The notes: generated from the letters alone by a model not told the origin. Positions 1 to 8,850 are shown, numbered from the stretch's first letter. The stretch: DNA of 15,208 nucleotides from Coriobacteriales bacterium (GCA_031274985.1 JAISPK010000153.1:1-15208), one strand, 5' to 3'. Program-made: numbers and translations.

Positions 1-3000
1 GCTACCCAGGATACCTTCGCGGCAACCGTTACGGTGGTCAAGGACGGCAATGCCTGGGGAGGTCTTGCAATAACCCTCACGGCCGATCGCTCTACGTTTA
101 TCGAGTTGCCGCAGACCGGAGGCGGAACCGGCGTTTATAGGGTAGCCGTCATTCCAGCTGTCTACCACATCTACAAGGGCGGAGTGGACACCGGCCGCAC
201 CCTCACGATTAGCGATGACGCTGCAGGGGAGACCCTCAGCTACTTCAGTTTGATTCTGAATACGTCCACCGGCATCATCTCCACAACAGGAGACGGTGTT
301 TATCTTGCGGGGGCTGCGGTGAGCGCCACAGCAATAGCCGAGCAAGGCTGGGGCTTTAACGGGTGGACCTCTGCCAACCTCTCCTTTGACGGCAGTAAGG
401 CCAATCCCTTGAGCTTTACCATGCCTGCCACCTCGCTCACCTTAAAAGCTACGGCGCTACAAGATACCTACACAGCCACGGTTGTGGTAAACCGCAACGA
501 TCTGGCGTGGGACTATTGCACCATTGAGCTTTCTCTTGACCGCACTACCTTTATTGCGCTGAGCGAGTCCGGGTCTACCACCGGACTCTATCAAAAGGAT
601 ATACCTGCCGGGGTCTATCATATCTATAAGGACAGCGTGGATACGGGGCATACGTTAGCAATCACCACTACTCCCGCTACACAGACCTTGAACTACTATT
701 CGCTGACCACGGATAGAGACCCCGGCATCTCCTCAGTTACCGGAGAAGGCACCTATCTCGCAGGAGATCCCGTCAGCGTTTCGGCAACGGCTCAAGCCGA
801 CTGGGGATTCACCCGGTGGACGAGCGAAAATCTGTCTTTTGATGACCGGCTCGATAATCCCTATAAGTTCATCATGCCCGCTGCCACGCTCACCCTTAAG
901 GCAACGTCTGCCCAGGATACCCATCCGGCAACCGTCAAGGTTTACAAAGATGGCAATGTGTGGGGCGATCTGAGCATCGAGCTTTCTGCTGATCACACCA
1001 CCTTTGTTTCGCTTGTTGAGTCCGACACGGACACAGGCACCTATCAAAACACCCTGGTTTCCGGGGTCTACCACCTCTATAAGAACCAGGTGGACACCGG
1101 GCGCACCCTTCAGATCTCTGCGGCAGCTGCTACCGGGACCCTCAGCTACTACACCCTCACGCCCCGAATCTCCAACGGCATCACCGCAACTACCGGGGCC
1201 GGCGTCTATCTCGCCGGAGCTGAGGTCACCGTTTCTGCAGCGCCTCTCAGTGGCTGGGGATTTACCAAGTGGATCTCTGACAACGAAGCCTTCAATGGGT
1301 CAAACGACAATCCGTATGCCTTTACCATGCCAGCTGAGACGCTTACCATGACGGCAACGGCCACGCAGGACACCCATCTGGCCACCGTGAGTATCAATAG
1401 GGACGCAAGCCCCTGGGCAGGTCTTTCAATCGAATTATCGGAAGACCGCTCCACCTTTATCACGCTTGTAGAAACCGCCGCTGGTAGCGGTGTCTATCAA
1501 AAGGCACTGGTCGCCGGCACCTACCACCTCTATCAGGAGGGGGTGGACACCGGGCGTACCCTCCAGGTTGCCGCAGGCGACAGCACGGAGACTCTCAACT
1601 ATTACACCCTTACCCTGAGACCGTCCGATGGCATCGTCTCGGTGGCCGGTGCGGGCATCTATCTTGCCGGAACCCCGGTGTCAGTGTCAGCCGTGGCCGA
1701 TGTTTACTGGGGCTTTTACAAGTGGACCTCCGGCAACTCATACTTTGACAGCAAAACCGCCAACCCCTTTGACTTTAGTATGCCTGCCGCGGCCCTTACC
1801 TTAACGGCAACAGCTATTCAGGACACCCACATGGCCATTGTGAACGTATTCAAAAACGGCAATACCTGGGGAGGACTCACCCTGGAGCTCTCGGCCGACC
1901 ACACCACCTTTATTGCGCTTCCGGAGACCGGAGGCGGCACCGGCATCTATGCCTATGCCGTTGCCCCGGACACCTACTACCTCTACAAAGATGGCATCGA
2001 CACCGGACGCACCCTGACGATTACCACGGCGGTTGCCGCACAGACCCTGAGCTATTACTCCCTGACCCTCAACACTTCCGCGGGTATCAGCGCGGTTACG
2101 GGTACCGGAGAATACCTTGAAGGCACCCGGGTAACCCTGTCTTCCTCCGTTACCAATGGCTACCTCTTTAATGCCTGGGTCAACGCCTCCGACAACGGTT
2201 CAGGAGATATCCGGGACAACCCCTTTACCCTGACCATGCCTGCCGCTGCCCTGCAGTACAACGCAACAGCTACACTCATCACCTTTGGCGCTTCTGTTGC
2301 CATGACCCGTGACGGTGCCGCCTGGAGCGGTGTTAACGTGGAGCTCTCTGCCAATGGCACTAACTTCGTTACCCTGTATGAGACGTTCAGCGGCAGCGGT
2401 ATCTACCAAAATGCGGTTGTCCCCGGCGAATACAGCATCTACAAAGATGGCATCGACACCGGGCGCACCTTAACAGTTACCACTGGCCCGCAGTCAGAGA
2501 CGCTCAGCTACTACACGCTCACGCTGGTAAAAGGTGCCGGCATCTCGTCGCTGGAGGGCGACGGTGTCTACCTCAGCGGCACTACGATAACCCTCGATGC
2601 CACCGTCATGAGCGGCTACGACTGGAACAGGTGGGTCTACAGCGGCGGCAGCGATTACTCAACGTCCAAGTCGGTGATCTTTACCGTGACGTCCACGAGT
2701 TCTCTCAGCGCCGAGGCAACGCTCATCGCCTATGCGGCCTCGGTCACTCTCACCGTTGACGGTGTGCCGGGAGAAGAGTTCAGCGTCTTTATCACCAAAG
2801 ACAGCGGCATCAGCTTTGTTCCCTTGATCGAGTCAGAAACCAACCCGGGCACTTATGAAGCCTCCGAGGTGGTTCCCGGAGAGTATGTCATCTTTATCAA
2901 AGGCAAGTCCAGTGGCATGAAACTCGATTTGTTAAACGGCCCTGCCTCTGAATCGCTTGACTACCATACGCTCACGCTGGCAGAAGGCGAGGGCATCACC

Positions 3001-6000
3001 TCAGTGAGTGGAGCAGGCATCTATCCCGGCGGTGCTTCCGTTGCGATTTCGGCAGATGTTGCCGAAGGTTATTCCTGGAGCAGCTGGAGTGCTGTCCCCG
3101 TGGAGTTTGGCAATGCGGCAGCTCAGAGCACCTCTATCACCATGCCTGAGTACCCCTTGCACTTGAGCGCAATGGCCACCCTCGATTCTTTCTCTGCAAA
3201 GGTCACCGTGACCCTGGACAGTGGCTTTAGGAGTGGTCTTGATGTCAGCATCTCCTCTGATGGAGGGATTACTTCTACTAAACTGGGCGAGACCGGTGCG
3301 GGCACGGGCGTCTATACCGTCTCCGGCATAACCCCCGGCCCCTATGCGATTGCACTGGGTGGTATTGATATAGGAAAAACCCTCATCATCTCTTCAACCG
3401 GGTCAAACGAGACCACGCTCAGCTACTACACCCTGACTCTTGGTACTCCTGCCGGCATCGGGTCGGTGAGCGGGGCCGGCGTCTACTTTGCAGAGACCCG
3501 GGTTGTTGCCTCGGCCGAGGCCCAAAGCGGCTGGGGATTTGACCGGTGGACCTCTGAGCACAGCGATCATAACAACAGATCCGATAACCCCTATACCTTT
3601 ACCATGCCCGCGAGCGCTCTCACCTTAACGCCGCTGGCTATCCAGGACACTTACCGGGCCACGGTTAGCGTGAACAAAGACAACAGCGCCTGGACGGGGC
3701 TTGCGGTGGAGCTCACCGTTGACCACGCTAGCTTTGTTTCGCTTCTGGAGACCGGCGCCTCCAGCGGCAGCTATCAAGAGGACCTTATCGCCGGCACGTA
3801 CCATATATATCAGGGCGGGGTGGATACGGGACGCACCCTCCAAATTACCACGTCTGCCACCACGGAGACCTTGAACTACTTTACCTTGACCCTTGAGGGC
3901 TCTGACGGCATCACGTCAGTAACAGGAGAGGGCGTCTATCTTGCGGGCGCTTTGGTGGTTGCCTCGGCTGAGGCCCAAAGCGGCTGGGGATTTACCGAGT
4001 GGAGTTCAGAAAACAGCGCCTTTAACGTCTCTGACAACCCCTGCACCCTTACCATGCCCGCGAGCGTTTTGACCTTAACTGCAAGGGCCACCCGGGACAC
4101 CCATCGGGCTACCGTCATCGTAAACAAAGACAACAGCGCCTGGACGGGTCTGAGCATAGAGCTCTCCCTTGACCACACAACCTTTATCACGCTGCCGGAG
4201 AGTGGCACTCAGACCGGCAGCTATCAAAAGGACCTTGTCGCGGGCACGTATCACCTCTATAAAGAGGGGGTAGACACCGGGCGTACGCTCCTCATTACTA
4301 CGGATGCCACTGCGGAAACCTTGGACTACTACACCTTGACCCTGGCAACCTCGACCGGCATCACGTCAGTTGCAGGGGAGGGCGTCTATCTTGCCGGTAT
4401 TCCGGTCTTCACCCTTGCGCTGGCCCAGAGCGGCTGGGGCTTTAACGAATGGACCTCAGCAAACAGCAACTTTAACAACATCTCCGCCAACCCCTATGGC
4501 TTTACCATGCCCTCAAGCGCCCTGACCTTAACAGCAACGGCCACCCAGGACAAACACCGGGCTACGGTCAGCGTAAACAAAGACAACAGCGCCTGGGCAG
4601 GCCTTACCATAGAACTCGTTAACGAAGAAGGCACTCGCTTTACCACGCTCACCGAGTCCCTCACTAACCCGGGCGTTTACGAGGCACCTTACGTGATTGC
4701 CGGTGTCTATACCATCTTTGTCAAAGGAGAAAACACCACTGAAACGCTCGATCTTTCGAGCGGCCCTGCTTCAAAGACCCTCAACTACTACACCCTTACG
4801 CTTTCCGAGGGCACCGGCATTGGCTCTGTCTTTGGCAGCGGTGTGTATCTTGACGGCACCTCGGTGACTATTGATGCCGCGGCTTTAAACGGCTATCGGT
4901 GGTCCAGATGGGTCTACGCCGGTGGCAGTGACTACTCAACTACCAAAACAACGACCTTTACCGTCACTGCTGCGAGTTCTCTGCGCGCAGAGGCAACGTT
5001 TATCACCTATACGGCTTCTGTTGCCGTTACGCTTGACGGTGTCGCGAGAGAAGATCTCAGCATCTTTCTCACCAAAGACAGCGGCATCAGCTTTGTTCCC
5101 CTGGCCGAGTCGGCCACCACGGCGGGTACCTATGAGGCGCTTGGCGTGGTTCCCGGTGCCTATGCCGTCTTTGTTCAGGGCAAGACTACCGGCAGGATCC
5201 TCGATCTTTTGAGCGGCTCCGCCTCGATGCAGCTCGATTACTACACACTCACGCTGGCAGCAAACGAGGGCGTCATCTCTCTGAGCGGTGCGGGCGTGTA
5301 TCTTGCCGGTAGCCCGGTAGTGGTTTCTGCCGAGCTCGACAGTGATTACAGCTTTAAGTCGTGGGCCGGCACTGCCGAAAGTGGCTTTGATAACCTTGAA
5401 GGCAGCCCCGCCACCTTTACCATGCCCGGCTCTTCCCTGGAGCTCACCGCAACAACCAATCATGATACGTACGTTGCTACGGTCAGCGTTGATCTCAATA
5501 AGGTGTCCTGGGGCGGGCTGTTTGTTTTGATATCCTCAAATGGTCGCCTTACTACCACAACGCTTGTCGAGACCGTTGCCGGCAGCGGGGTTTATACCGC
5601 TAAAGGCGTAAAACCCGGCCAGTACGAGGTCTTTATCGGCGAGTCGGGCACCGGCAAGAGCTTCATGGTCTCTGATACCGGAACAAACCGGCTGGCCCTT
5701 GACTATTACACGCTCACGCTTAAGGAGGGCAGCGGCATCCAGTCGATCTCTGAAGGCGGTATCTATCTTGCCGGCGCCAAGGTCGGCATCTCAGCGGAGG
5801 TCACCGAGGGCTATTCATGGAGCGAATGGCTCGCTGCGCCGGAAGACTTTGGTACGGTTGCCAATCAATACTCCACGATAACCATACCCGATTATCCCCT
5901 GGAGCTCACGGCTTCGGCTCAGCTCGTCACCTTTAGTGCCATGGTCCAGGTCAACCGGAGCAACAACCCCTGGAGCGGTCTTACCGTGACCATCTCCTCT

Positions 6001-8718
6001 GATGGCGGGGTGACCTCAAAACAGCTTATGGAAACCAGCGAGGGAACCGGTGTTTATTCCGCCGCAGGTTTTGTTGCAGGGCCCTATGTGATTTTGATTG
6101 CCGGGGTGGACACAGGAAAGACCATCGTTGTTTCTGCGGGAACCAACAAGGTCACCCTCAACTATGCTACTCTGCGCCTGAATGCCTCTACGGGCATCAC
6201 CTCAGTCAGCGGAGCAGGCAACTATCTGGTTGGCTCGGTGGTGGAACTCTCTGCGGTGGTTGGTGCAGGCTATTCCTGGGACGAGTGGGTGAGTACCCCT
6301 GAGGACTTTGGCAACGTGGCGGAGCAATACGCAACCCTCATCATGCCCGAATTTGATCTGGGGCTCACGGCAATAGCCACGCTCGACACCTACAAGGCAA
6401 CGGTAAACCTCTCAGTTGATGGAGCTGCGCGCACCGGCACAAAGGTTGAGCTTACTCAGGATGGTATTACCTACACCGAGCTCATCGAGAGCCTTCCGGG
6501 TGTTTATAGCTGTCCGGACATTGCGCCGGGGGACTATTCCATCTCTGTTGGTGGCGAAAACACCGGGCAGAGCCTGAGCATTGCTTCCGGCGCTGCAGAA
6601 ACATCCCTGAGCTACTACAGCGTGGTGCTTTCGGCTACCCCGGCGGGAGCCGCAACCGGAGCTTCCATCGCCAGCTCAAATGGCATATCGAGCGGCTCTC
6701 TGGTGTTGAGTGGCACCAGTATCACCTTCTCGGCGTCCGGCTCCGGGGCTCTCAGCTACAGCTATCAGTGGGATGACGGCTCCATTACCCCCATTCTTAT
6801 GATTGACAATATACAGGCGCCGCTTTCTCTCTCCTGTGTGGTGCGCGGCTCAAATACTCCGGTAGCCCTCACTGCCACGGTCATCCTCTATCTGGATGAT
6901 GTGGCCTGGTTGGGAAAATCCGCCCACCTCTACAGCGGCGATTCGCTCATCGCTACGCTTGCGGACAAGGGAGACGGCTCGTATTCGGCTCAGGCACCTC
7001 TGGGAACCTATAGCATCTATGTTGATGCAACCAACACCGGAAAATCCCTCACGGTTTCTGACGCTCACCCCAATGTGATCACGTTTTCGTACTACTCGGT
7101 ATTCTTTAGCGCTACGGCCAGTGGAACTACCGCCACCGCTTCAATCTCTGCTTCAAATGGCATGGCGAGCGGCCGGGCGGTGCTGAGCGAAACCAACCTC
7201 GTGTTTACCGCAGCCGGTAGTGGCGCAACCAGCTATAGCTATCTCTGGAATGACGGCTCAACAGGCCGGACCTTTGAGATTGCGAGCTTGTCGGCTCCGG
7301 TGACCCTGACGTGTGTGGTGGCCGGGACGGGTTCCAGTACTACCGTGAATGCAAAAGTAGTGGTTAACCTCAACTCTAGCTCCTGGACAGGCAGAGCGGT
7401 TGAGCTCTACAAGCTGGGCGCTTTGGTCATAGCGATGACCGATAAGGGAGACGGTTCCTATACAGCCGAGATCGAAGAAGGAACCTATGCCATTCATGTC
7501 GACGGAACCGACACCGGCAGGGTTATCGAGGTCACCGGATCAGGATCAACGGTATCACCGGAGTCGGCGCAAGACCTGCTGGCATACATCCCGGAAGACT
7601 CGCTGCCGCTCTCTGATTTTGAGCCAGACGATGAAGGCATGCCGCTAAGCGAAGAAGAAGCGGGCTCAGAGGCAACGTTGAGTCTACTGGAACAGGGCAG
7701 TGGCGAGGAGAGCTCACAAGGTGTTGCAGAAACCGAAGCAACGCAACCCAATACTGAGGAATCCTCGTTGATAACCACCCTGGATGTCACTGCGGTAACG
7801 CTGAACTTTTATACCGTAAGCTACGCTGCTACTACTGACGGGGCCGTGGGCCTGACCGCCTGGATCAATGCCTTTGATGGCAAGGCGCCTGTGGCATCAG
7901 AGGCAGTAGTATTGGCCGGAACCAGCATAGTGTTTACCGCAGCCGGCGCCGGAGCCACCAACTTCAACTATCTGTGGAGCGATGACTCAACCGAGCAAAC
8001 ACTCACCATCACCAACATACAGGCTCCGGTTACGGTTTCCTGTGTGGTATCAGGCTCTGAGCCTCAGGTGGCTCATGCGGTTGCCGTCAAGGTCAATCTT
8101 GACGACAATGCCTGGAGCGGCAAAGTTGTTGAGCTGTTTGATGCAGGGTCTCAGGTTGCCCTGTTGACGGAGCAATCGGACGGCACGTACACAGGAGAGG
8201 TGTTGCCGGGTACCTATGATGTGCGCCTTGACGGAGTGAGCACCGGTCGCGACATCACGGTGATCGACCCCTCCGATGACGAGGCGATTTTTGTGAGCTC
8301 CCTCGCTCCTCACAACACCGGAGTCAATGAAGTTACTCTGCTGCATTACTCCGTTACCTTCAGTGCTACTCCTGCGGGAGCAGCAACGGGAGCCTCTGCC
8401 CTGGCAACCAACAGCCTTGAGAGCGGGGGCGTGGTGTTAAGTGACTCCTCGATTACCCTCACGGCAGCGGGAGCCGGTGCGGGAAGCTATACCTACCTGT
8501 GGAGCGATGGTTCAACGCACGAGAATCTGACGATCCTCAACATACAGGCCCCGATAAATATCTCCTGTGTGGTCAACGGTTTTTCGGCCCCGGCACCGGT
8601 CAAACCCCGGCTGCCCAACACGGCCGGTCAGCCCCACCACGACGGCTTTCCACTTTACTTCCTGGCGCTGAGTGCAACAACGCTCGGCATCACCGCCGCA
8701 AAGAAGAAAAAACAATAG
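1..8718 (+). CDS. Giant modular cell-wall-anchored surface protein (adhesin-like), 5'-truncated by the window
   Basis: The frame is open from base 1 to the stop at 8716-8718 (2905 codons), so the true start, signal peptide and N-terminus lie upstream. The GTG at 34 is inside a repeat and is not a start. The protein is built of tandem modules. Module A (about 75-80 residues) has a core resembling ATVxVNKDxxxWxGLxIELS, then GTYHLYKxGVDTGRTL, and ends LNYYTLTL. Module B (about 70 residues) has YLAGxxVxxxA, GWGFxxWTS and NPxxFTMPAxxLTLTATA, the signature of divergent InlB B-repeats (Flg_new_2-like). I count 18 A modules, 14 B modules, and four C-terminal PKD-like B' modules (YxWxDGST, APVxxSCVV). 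The end has an LPNTA sorting motif, a hydrophobic stretch and KKKKQ. No catalytic motif is visible. The likely role is a long surface stalk or adhesin; the ligand is unknown. A terminator follows directly, so it is transcriptionally separate from the next operon. Confidence 0.92.
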   Translation, partial: ATQDTFAATVTVVKDGNAWGGLAITLTADRSTFIELPQTGGGTGVYRVAVIPAVYHIYKGGVDTGRTLTISDDAAGETLSYFSLILNTSTGIISTTGDGVYLAGAAVSATAIAEQGWGFNGWTSANLSFDGSKANPLSFTMPATSLTLKATALQDTYTATVVVNRNDLAWDYCTIELSLDRTTFIALSESGSTTGLYQKDIPAGVYHIYKDSVDTGHTLAITTTPATQTLNYYSLTTDRDPGISSVTGEGTYLAGDPVSVSATAQADWGFTRWTSENLSFDDRLDNPYKFIMPAATLTLKATSAQDTHPATVKVYKDGNVWGDLSIELSADHTTFVSLVESDTDTGTYQNTLVSGVYHLYKNQVDTGRTLQISAAAATGTLSYYTLTPRISNGITATTGAGVYLAGAEVTVSAAPLSGWGFTKWISDNEAFNGSNDNPYAFTMPAETLTMTATATQDTHLATVSINRDASPWAGLSIELSEDRSTFITLVETAAGSGVYQKALVAGTYHLYQEGVDTGRTLQVAAGDSTETLNYYTLTLRPSDGIVSVAGAGIYLAGTPVSVSAVADVYWGFYKWTSGNSYFDSKTANPFDFSMPAAALTLTATAIQDTHMAIVNVFKNGNTWGGLTLELSADHTTFIALPETGGGTGIYAYAVAPDTYYLYKDGIDTGRTLTITTAVAAQTLSYYSLTLNTSAGISAVTGTGEYLEGTRVTLSSSVTNGYLFNAWVNASDNGSGDIRDNPFTLTMPAAALQYNATATLITFGASVAMTRDGAAWSGVNVELSANGTNFVTLYETFSGSGIYQNAVVPGEYSIYKDGIDTGRTLTVTTGPQSETLSYYTLTLVKGAGISSLEGDGVYLSGTTITLDATVMSGYDWNRWVYSGGSDYSTSKSVIFTVTSTSSLSAEATLIAYAASVTLTVDGVPGEEFSVFITKDSGISFVPLIESETNPGTYEASEVVPGEYVIFIKGKSSGMKLDLLNGPASESLDYHTLTLAEGEGITSVSGAGIYPGGASVAISADVAEGYSWSSWSAVPVEFGNAAAQSTSITMPEYPLHLSAMATLDSFSAKVTVTLDSGFRSGLDVSISSDGGITSTKLGETGAGTGVYTVSGITPGPYAIALGGIDIGKTLIISSTGSNETTLSYYTLTLGTPAGIGSVSGAGVYFAETRVVASAEAQSGWGFDRWTSEHSDHNNRSDNPYTFTMPASALTLTPLAIQDTYRATVSVNKDNSAWTGLAVELTVDHASFVSLLETGASSGSYQEDLIAGTYHIYQGGVDTGRTLQITTSATTETLNYFTLTLEGSDGITSVTGEGVYLAGALVVASAEAQSGWGFTEWSSENSAFNVSDNPCTLTMPASVLTLTARATRDTHRATVIVNKDNSAWTGLSIELSLDHTTFITLPESGTQTGSYQKDLVAGTYHLYKEGVDTGRTLLITTDATAETLDYYTLTLATSTGITSVAGEGVYLAGIPVFTLALAQSGWGFNEWTSANSNFNNISANPYGFTMPSSALTLTATATQDKHRATVSVNKDNSAWAGLTIELVNEEGTRFTTLTESLTNPGVYEAPYVIAGVYTIFVKGENTTETLDLSSGPASKTLNYYTLTLSEGTGIGSVFGSGVYLDGTSVTIDAAALNGYRWSRWVYAGGSDYSTTKTTTFTVTAASSLRAEATFITYTASVAVTLDGVAREDLSIFLTKDSGISFVPLAESATTAGTYEALGVVPGAYAVFVQGKTTGRILDLLSGSASMQLDYYTLTLAANEGVISLSGAGVYLAGSPVVVSAELDSDYSFKSWAGTAESGFDNLEGSPATFTMPGSSLELTATTNHDTYVATVSVDLNKVSWGGLFVLISSNGRLTTTTLVETVAGSGVYTAKGVKPGQYEVFIGESGTGKSFMVSDTGTNRLALDYYTLTLKEGSGIQSISEGGIYLAGAKVGISAEVTEGYSWSEWLAAPEDFGTVANQYSTITIPDYPLELTASAQLVTFSAMVQVNRSNNPWSGLTVTISSDGGVTSKQLMETSEGTGVYSAAGFVAGPYVILIAGVDTGKTIVVSAGTNKVTLNYATLRLNASTGITSVSGAGNYLVGSVVELSAVVGAGYSWDEWVSTPEDFGNVAEQYATLIMPEFDLGLTAIATLDTYKATVNLSVDGAARTGTKVELTQDGITYTELIESLPGVYSCPDIAPGDYSISVGGENTGQSLSIASGAAETSLSYYSVVLSATPAGAATGASIASSNGISSGSLVLSGTSITFSASGSGALSYSYQWDDGSITPILMIDNIQAPLSLSCVVRGSNTPVALTATVILYLDDVAWLGKSAHLYSGDSLIATLADKGDGSYSAQAPLGTYSIYVDATNTGKSLTVSDAHPNVITFSYYSVFFSATASGTTATASISASNGMASGRAVLSETNLVFTAAGSGATSYSYLWNDGSTGRTFEIASLSAPVTLTCVVAGTGSSTTVNAKVVVNLNSSSWTGRAVELYKLGALVIAMTDKGDGSYTAEIEEGTYAIHVDGTDTGRVIEVTGSGSTVSPESAQDLLAYIPEDSLPLSDFEPDDEGMPLSEEEAGSEATLSLLEQGSGEESSQGVAETEATQPNTEESSLITTLDVTAVTLNFYTVSYAATTDGAVGLTAWINAFDGKAPVASEAVVLAGTSIVFTAAGAGATNFNYLWSDDSTEQTLTITNIQAPVTVSCVVSGSEPQVAHAVAVKVNLDDNAWSGKVVELFDAGSQVALLTEQSDGTYTGEVLPGTYDVRLDGVSTGRDITVIDPSDDEAIFVSSLAPHNTGVNEVTLLHYSVTFSATPAGAATGASALATNSLESGGVVLSDSSITLTAAGAGAGSYTYLWSDGSTHENLTILNIQAPINISCVVNGFSAPAPVKPRLPNTAGQPHHDGFPLYFLALSATTLGITAAKKKKQ
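22..6618 (+). repeat. Tandem A+B protein repeats, period about 453 bp (151 aa)
   Basis: The conserved alanine codon near the start of each A module falls at 22, 475, 928, 1381, 1834, 2290, 2737, 3196, 3658, 4108, 4561, 5014, 5476, 5938 and 6397. The first five are spaced by exactly 453 bp, and later spacing varies between 447 and 462 bp, always a multiple of three. Units around 3658, 4108 and 4561 are particularly alike (VNKDNSAWxGL in all three). This suggests recent duplication or gene conversion there. Unit boundaries were placed by eye. Confidence 0.9.
6619..8610 (+). repeat. C-terminal A+B' repeats with PKD-like B' modules
   Basis: From about 6619 the InlB-like B module is replaced by another beta-rich module (B'). 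B' begins like SVxxSATPAGAATGAS, has a central YSYLWNDGST-type motif, and ends with IxAPVxxSCVV. Four B' copies start near 6619, 7096, 7813 and 8347. They alternate with A modules whose conserved cores start near 6874, 7351 and 8080. The first two steps are 477 bp; the third is 729 bp because of an acidic insert. PKD/Ig-like assignment rests on the Y-x-W-x-DGS pattern only. Confidence 0.75.
7553..7790 (+). other. Acidic, probably disordered insert within an A module
   Basis: About 80 residues interrupt the A module that starts near 7351, between GRVIEVTGSG and the closing VTLNFY strand. The insert is rich in Glu, Asp, Ser and Pro (for example DFEPDDEGMPLSEEEAG) and lacks the beta-repeat pattern. 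A shorter acidic insert (DPSDDEAIFVSS..., about 8267-8325) sits at the same place in the next A module. I infer a flexible loop or linker; no known domain is recognised. Confidence 0.7.
8611..8715 (+). other. C-terminal sortase sorting signal (LPNTA-G)
   Basis: Codons 8611-8625 encode LPNTA followed by Gly. A His/Asp-containing spacer comes next, then an 18-residue hydrophobic stretch (FPLYFLALSATTLGITAA, 8647-8700) and KKKKQ at the extreme C-terminus. This is the tripartite layout of sortase substrates, with Ala where canonical LPXTG has Gly. LPNTA is known as a motif of certain class D sortases (Bacillus anthracis SrtC). No sortase gene is in the window. Confidence 0.82.
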
Positions 8719-8722
8719 AGGC

Positions 8723-8753
8723 AAAGACATGAGGGGTAAGCCCTCATGTCTTT
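8723..8753 (+). terminator. Hairpin terminator after the giant surface protein gene
   Basis: A perfect 13-bp stem (AAAGACATGAGGG at 8723-8735, complement at 8741-8753) with a five-base loop begins four bases after the stop codon. The 3' arm ends in TCTTTCT, a weak U-tract, and the 5' arm begins with AAA, so the hairpin may act in both orientations. It insulates the surface protein gene from the CO dehydrogenase operon. Confidence 0.82.
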
Positions 8754-8785
8754 CTAGAGGGTAATGAGAGGGCGATTATTCCCAC

Positions 8786-8812
8786 TTACGGAGAATGTTA
8801 CCTGCTCCTTAG
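8786..8812. promoter_or_regulatory. Imperfect inverted repeat upstream of the operon promoter, possible operator
   Basis: TTACGGAG (8786-8793) and CTCCTTAG (8805-8812) form an inverted repeat with 6 of 8 positions matching and 11 bases between. It covers the region where a -35 element would be, just upstream of the -10. It could bind a dimeric regulator, but it may be chance. It matches no operator I recognise. Confidence 0.25.
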
Positions 8813-8822
8813 AGCTTTAGGG

Positions 8823-8831
8823 TGCTATAAT
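8823..8831 (+). promoter_or_regulatory. Extended -10 promoter of the CO dehydrogenase operon
   Basis: TGC-TATAAT is a perfect sigma-70/sigma-A -10 hexamer (8826-8831) with the TGn extension. The -35 position at 17-bp spacing reads TGCTCC, a poor match, which is usual for extended -10 promoters or activator-dependent ones. The predicted transcript starts near 8838, giving a leader of about 26 bases before the cooF-like start. It is the only good promoter seen in the 145-bp gap. Confidence 0.7.
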
Positions 8832-8850
8832 GGGCGCATCATCCTAAGTG

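Noticed and set aside
34..36. GTG at 34 as the start of the giant gene
   Set aside because: The frame is open to base 1 and the residues before 34 (ATQDTFAATVT) belong to the repeat pattern, so the gene runs in from the left.
4936..5463. 175-codon minus-strand frame within the surface protein gene
   Set aside because: It shows no domain pattern and sits opposite a continuous repeat-coding frame; other minus-strand frames in 457-8346 fail for the same reason.
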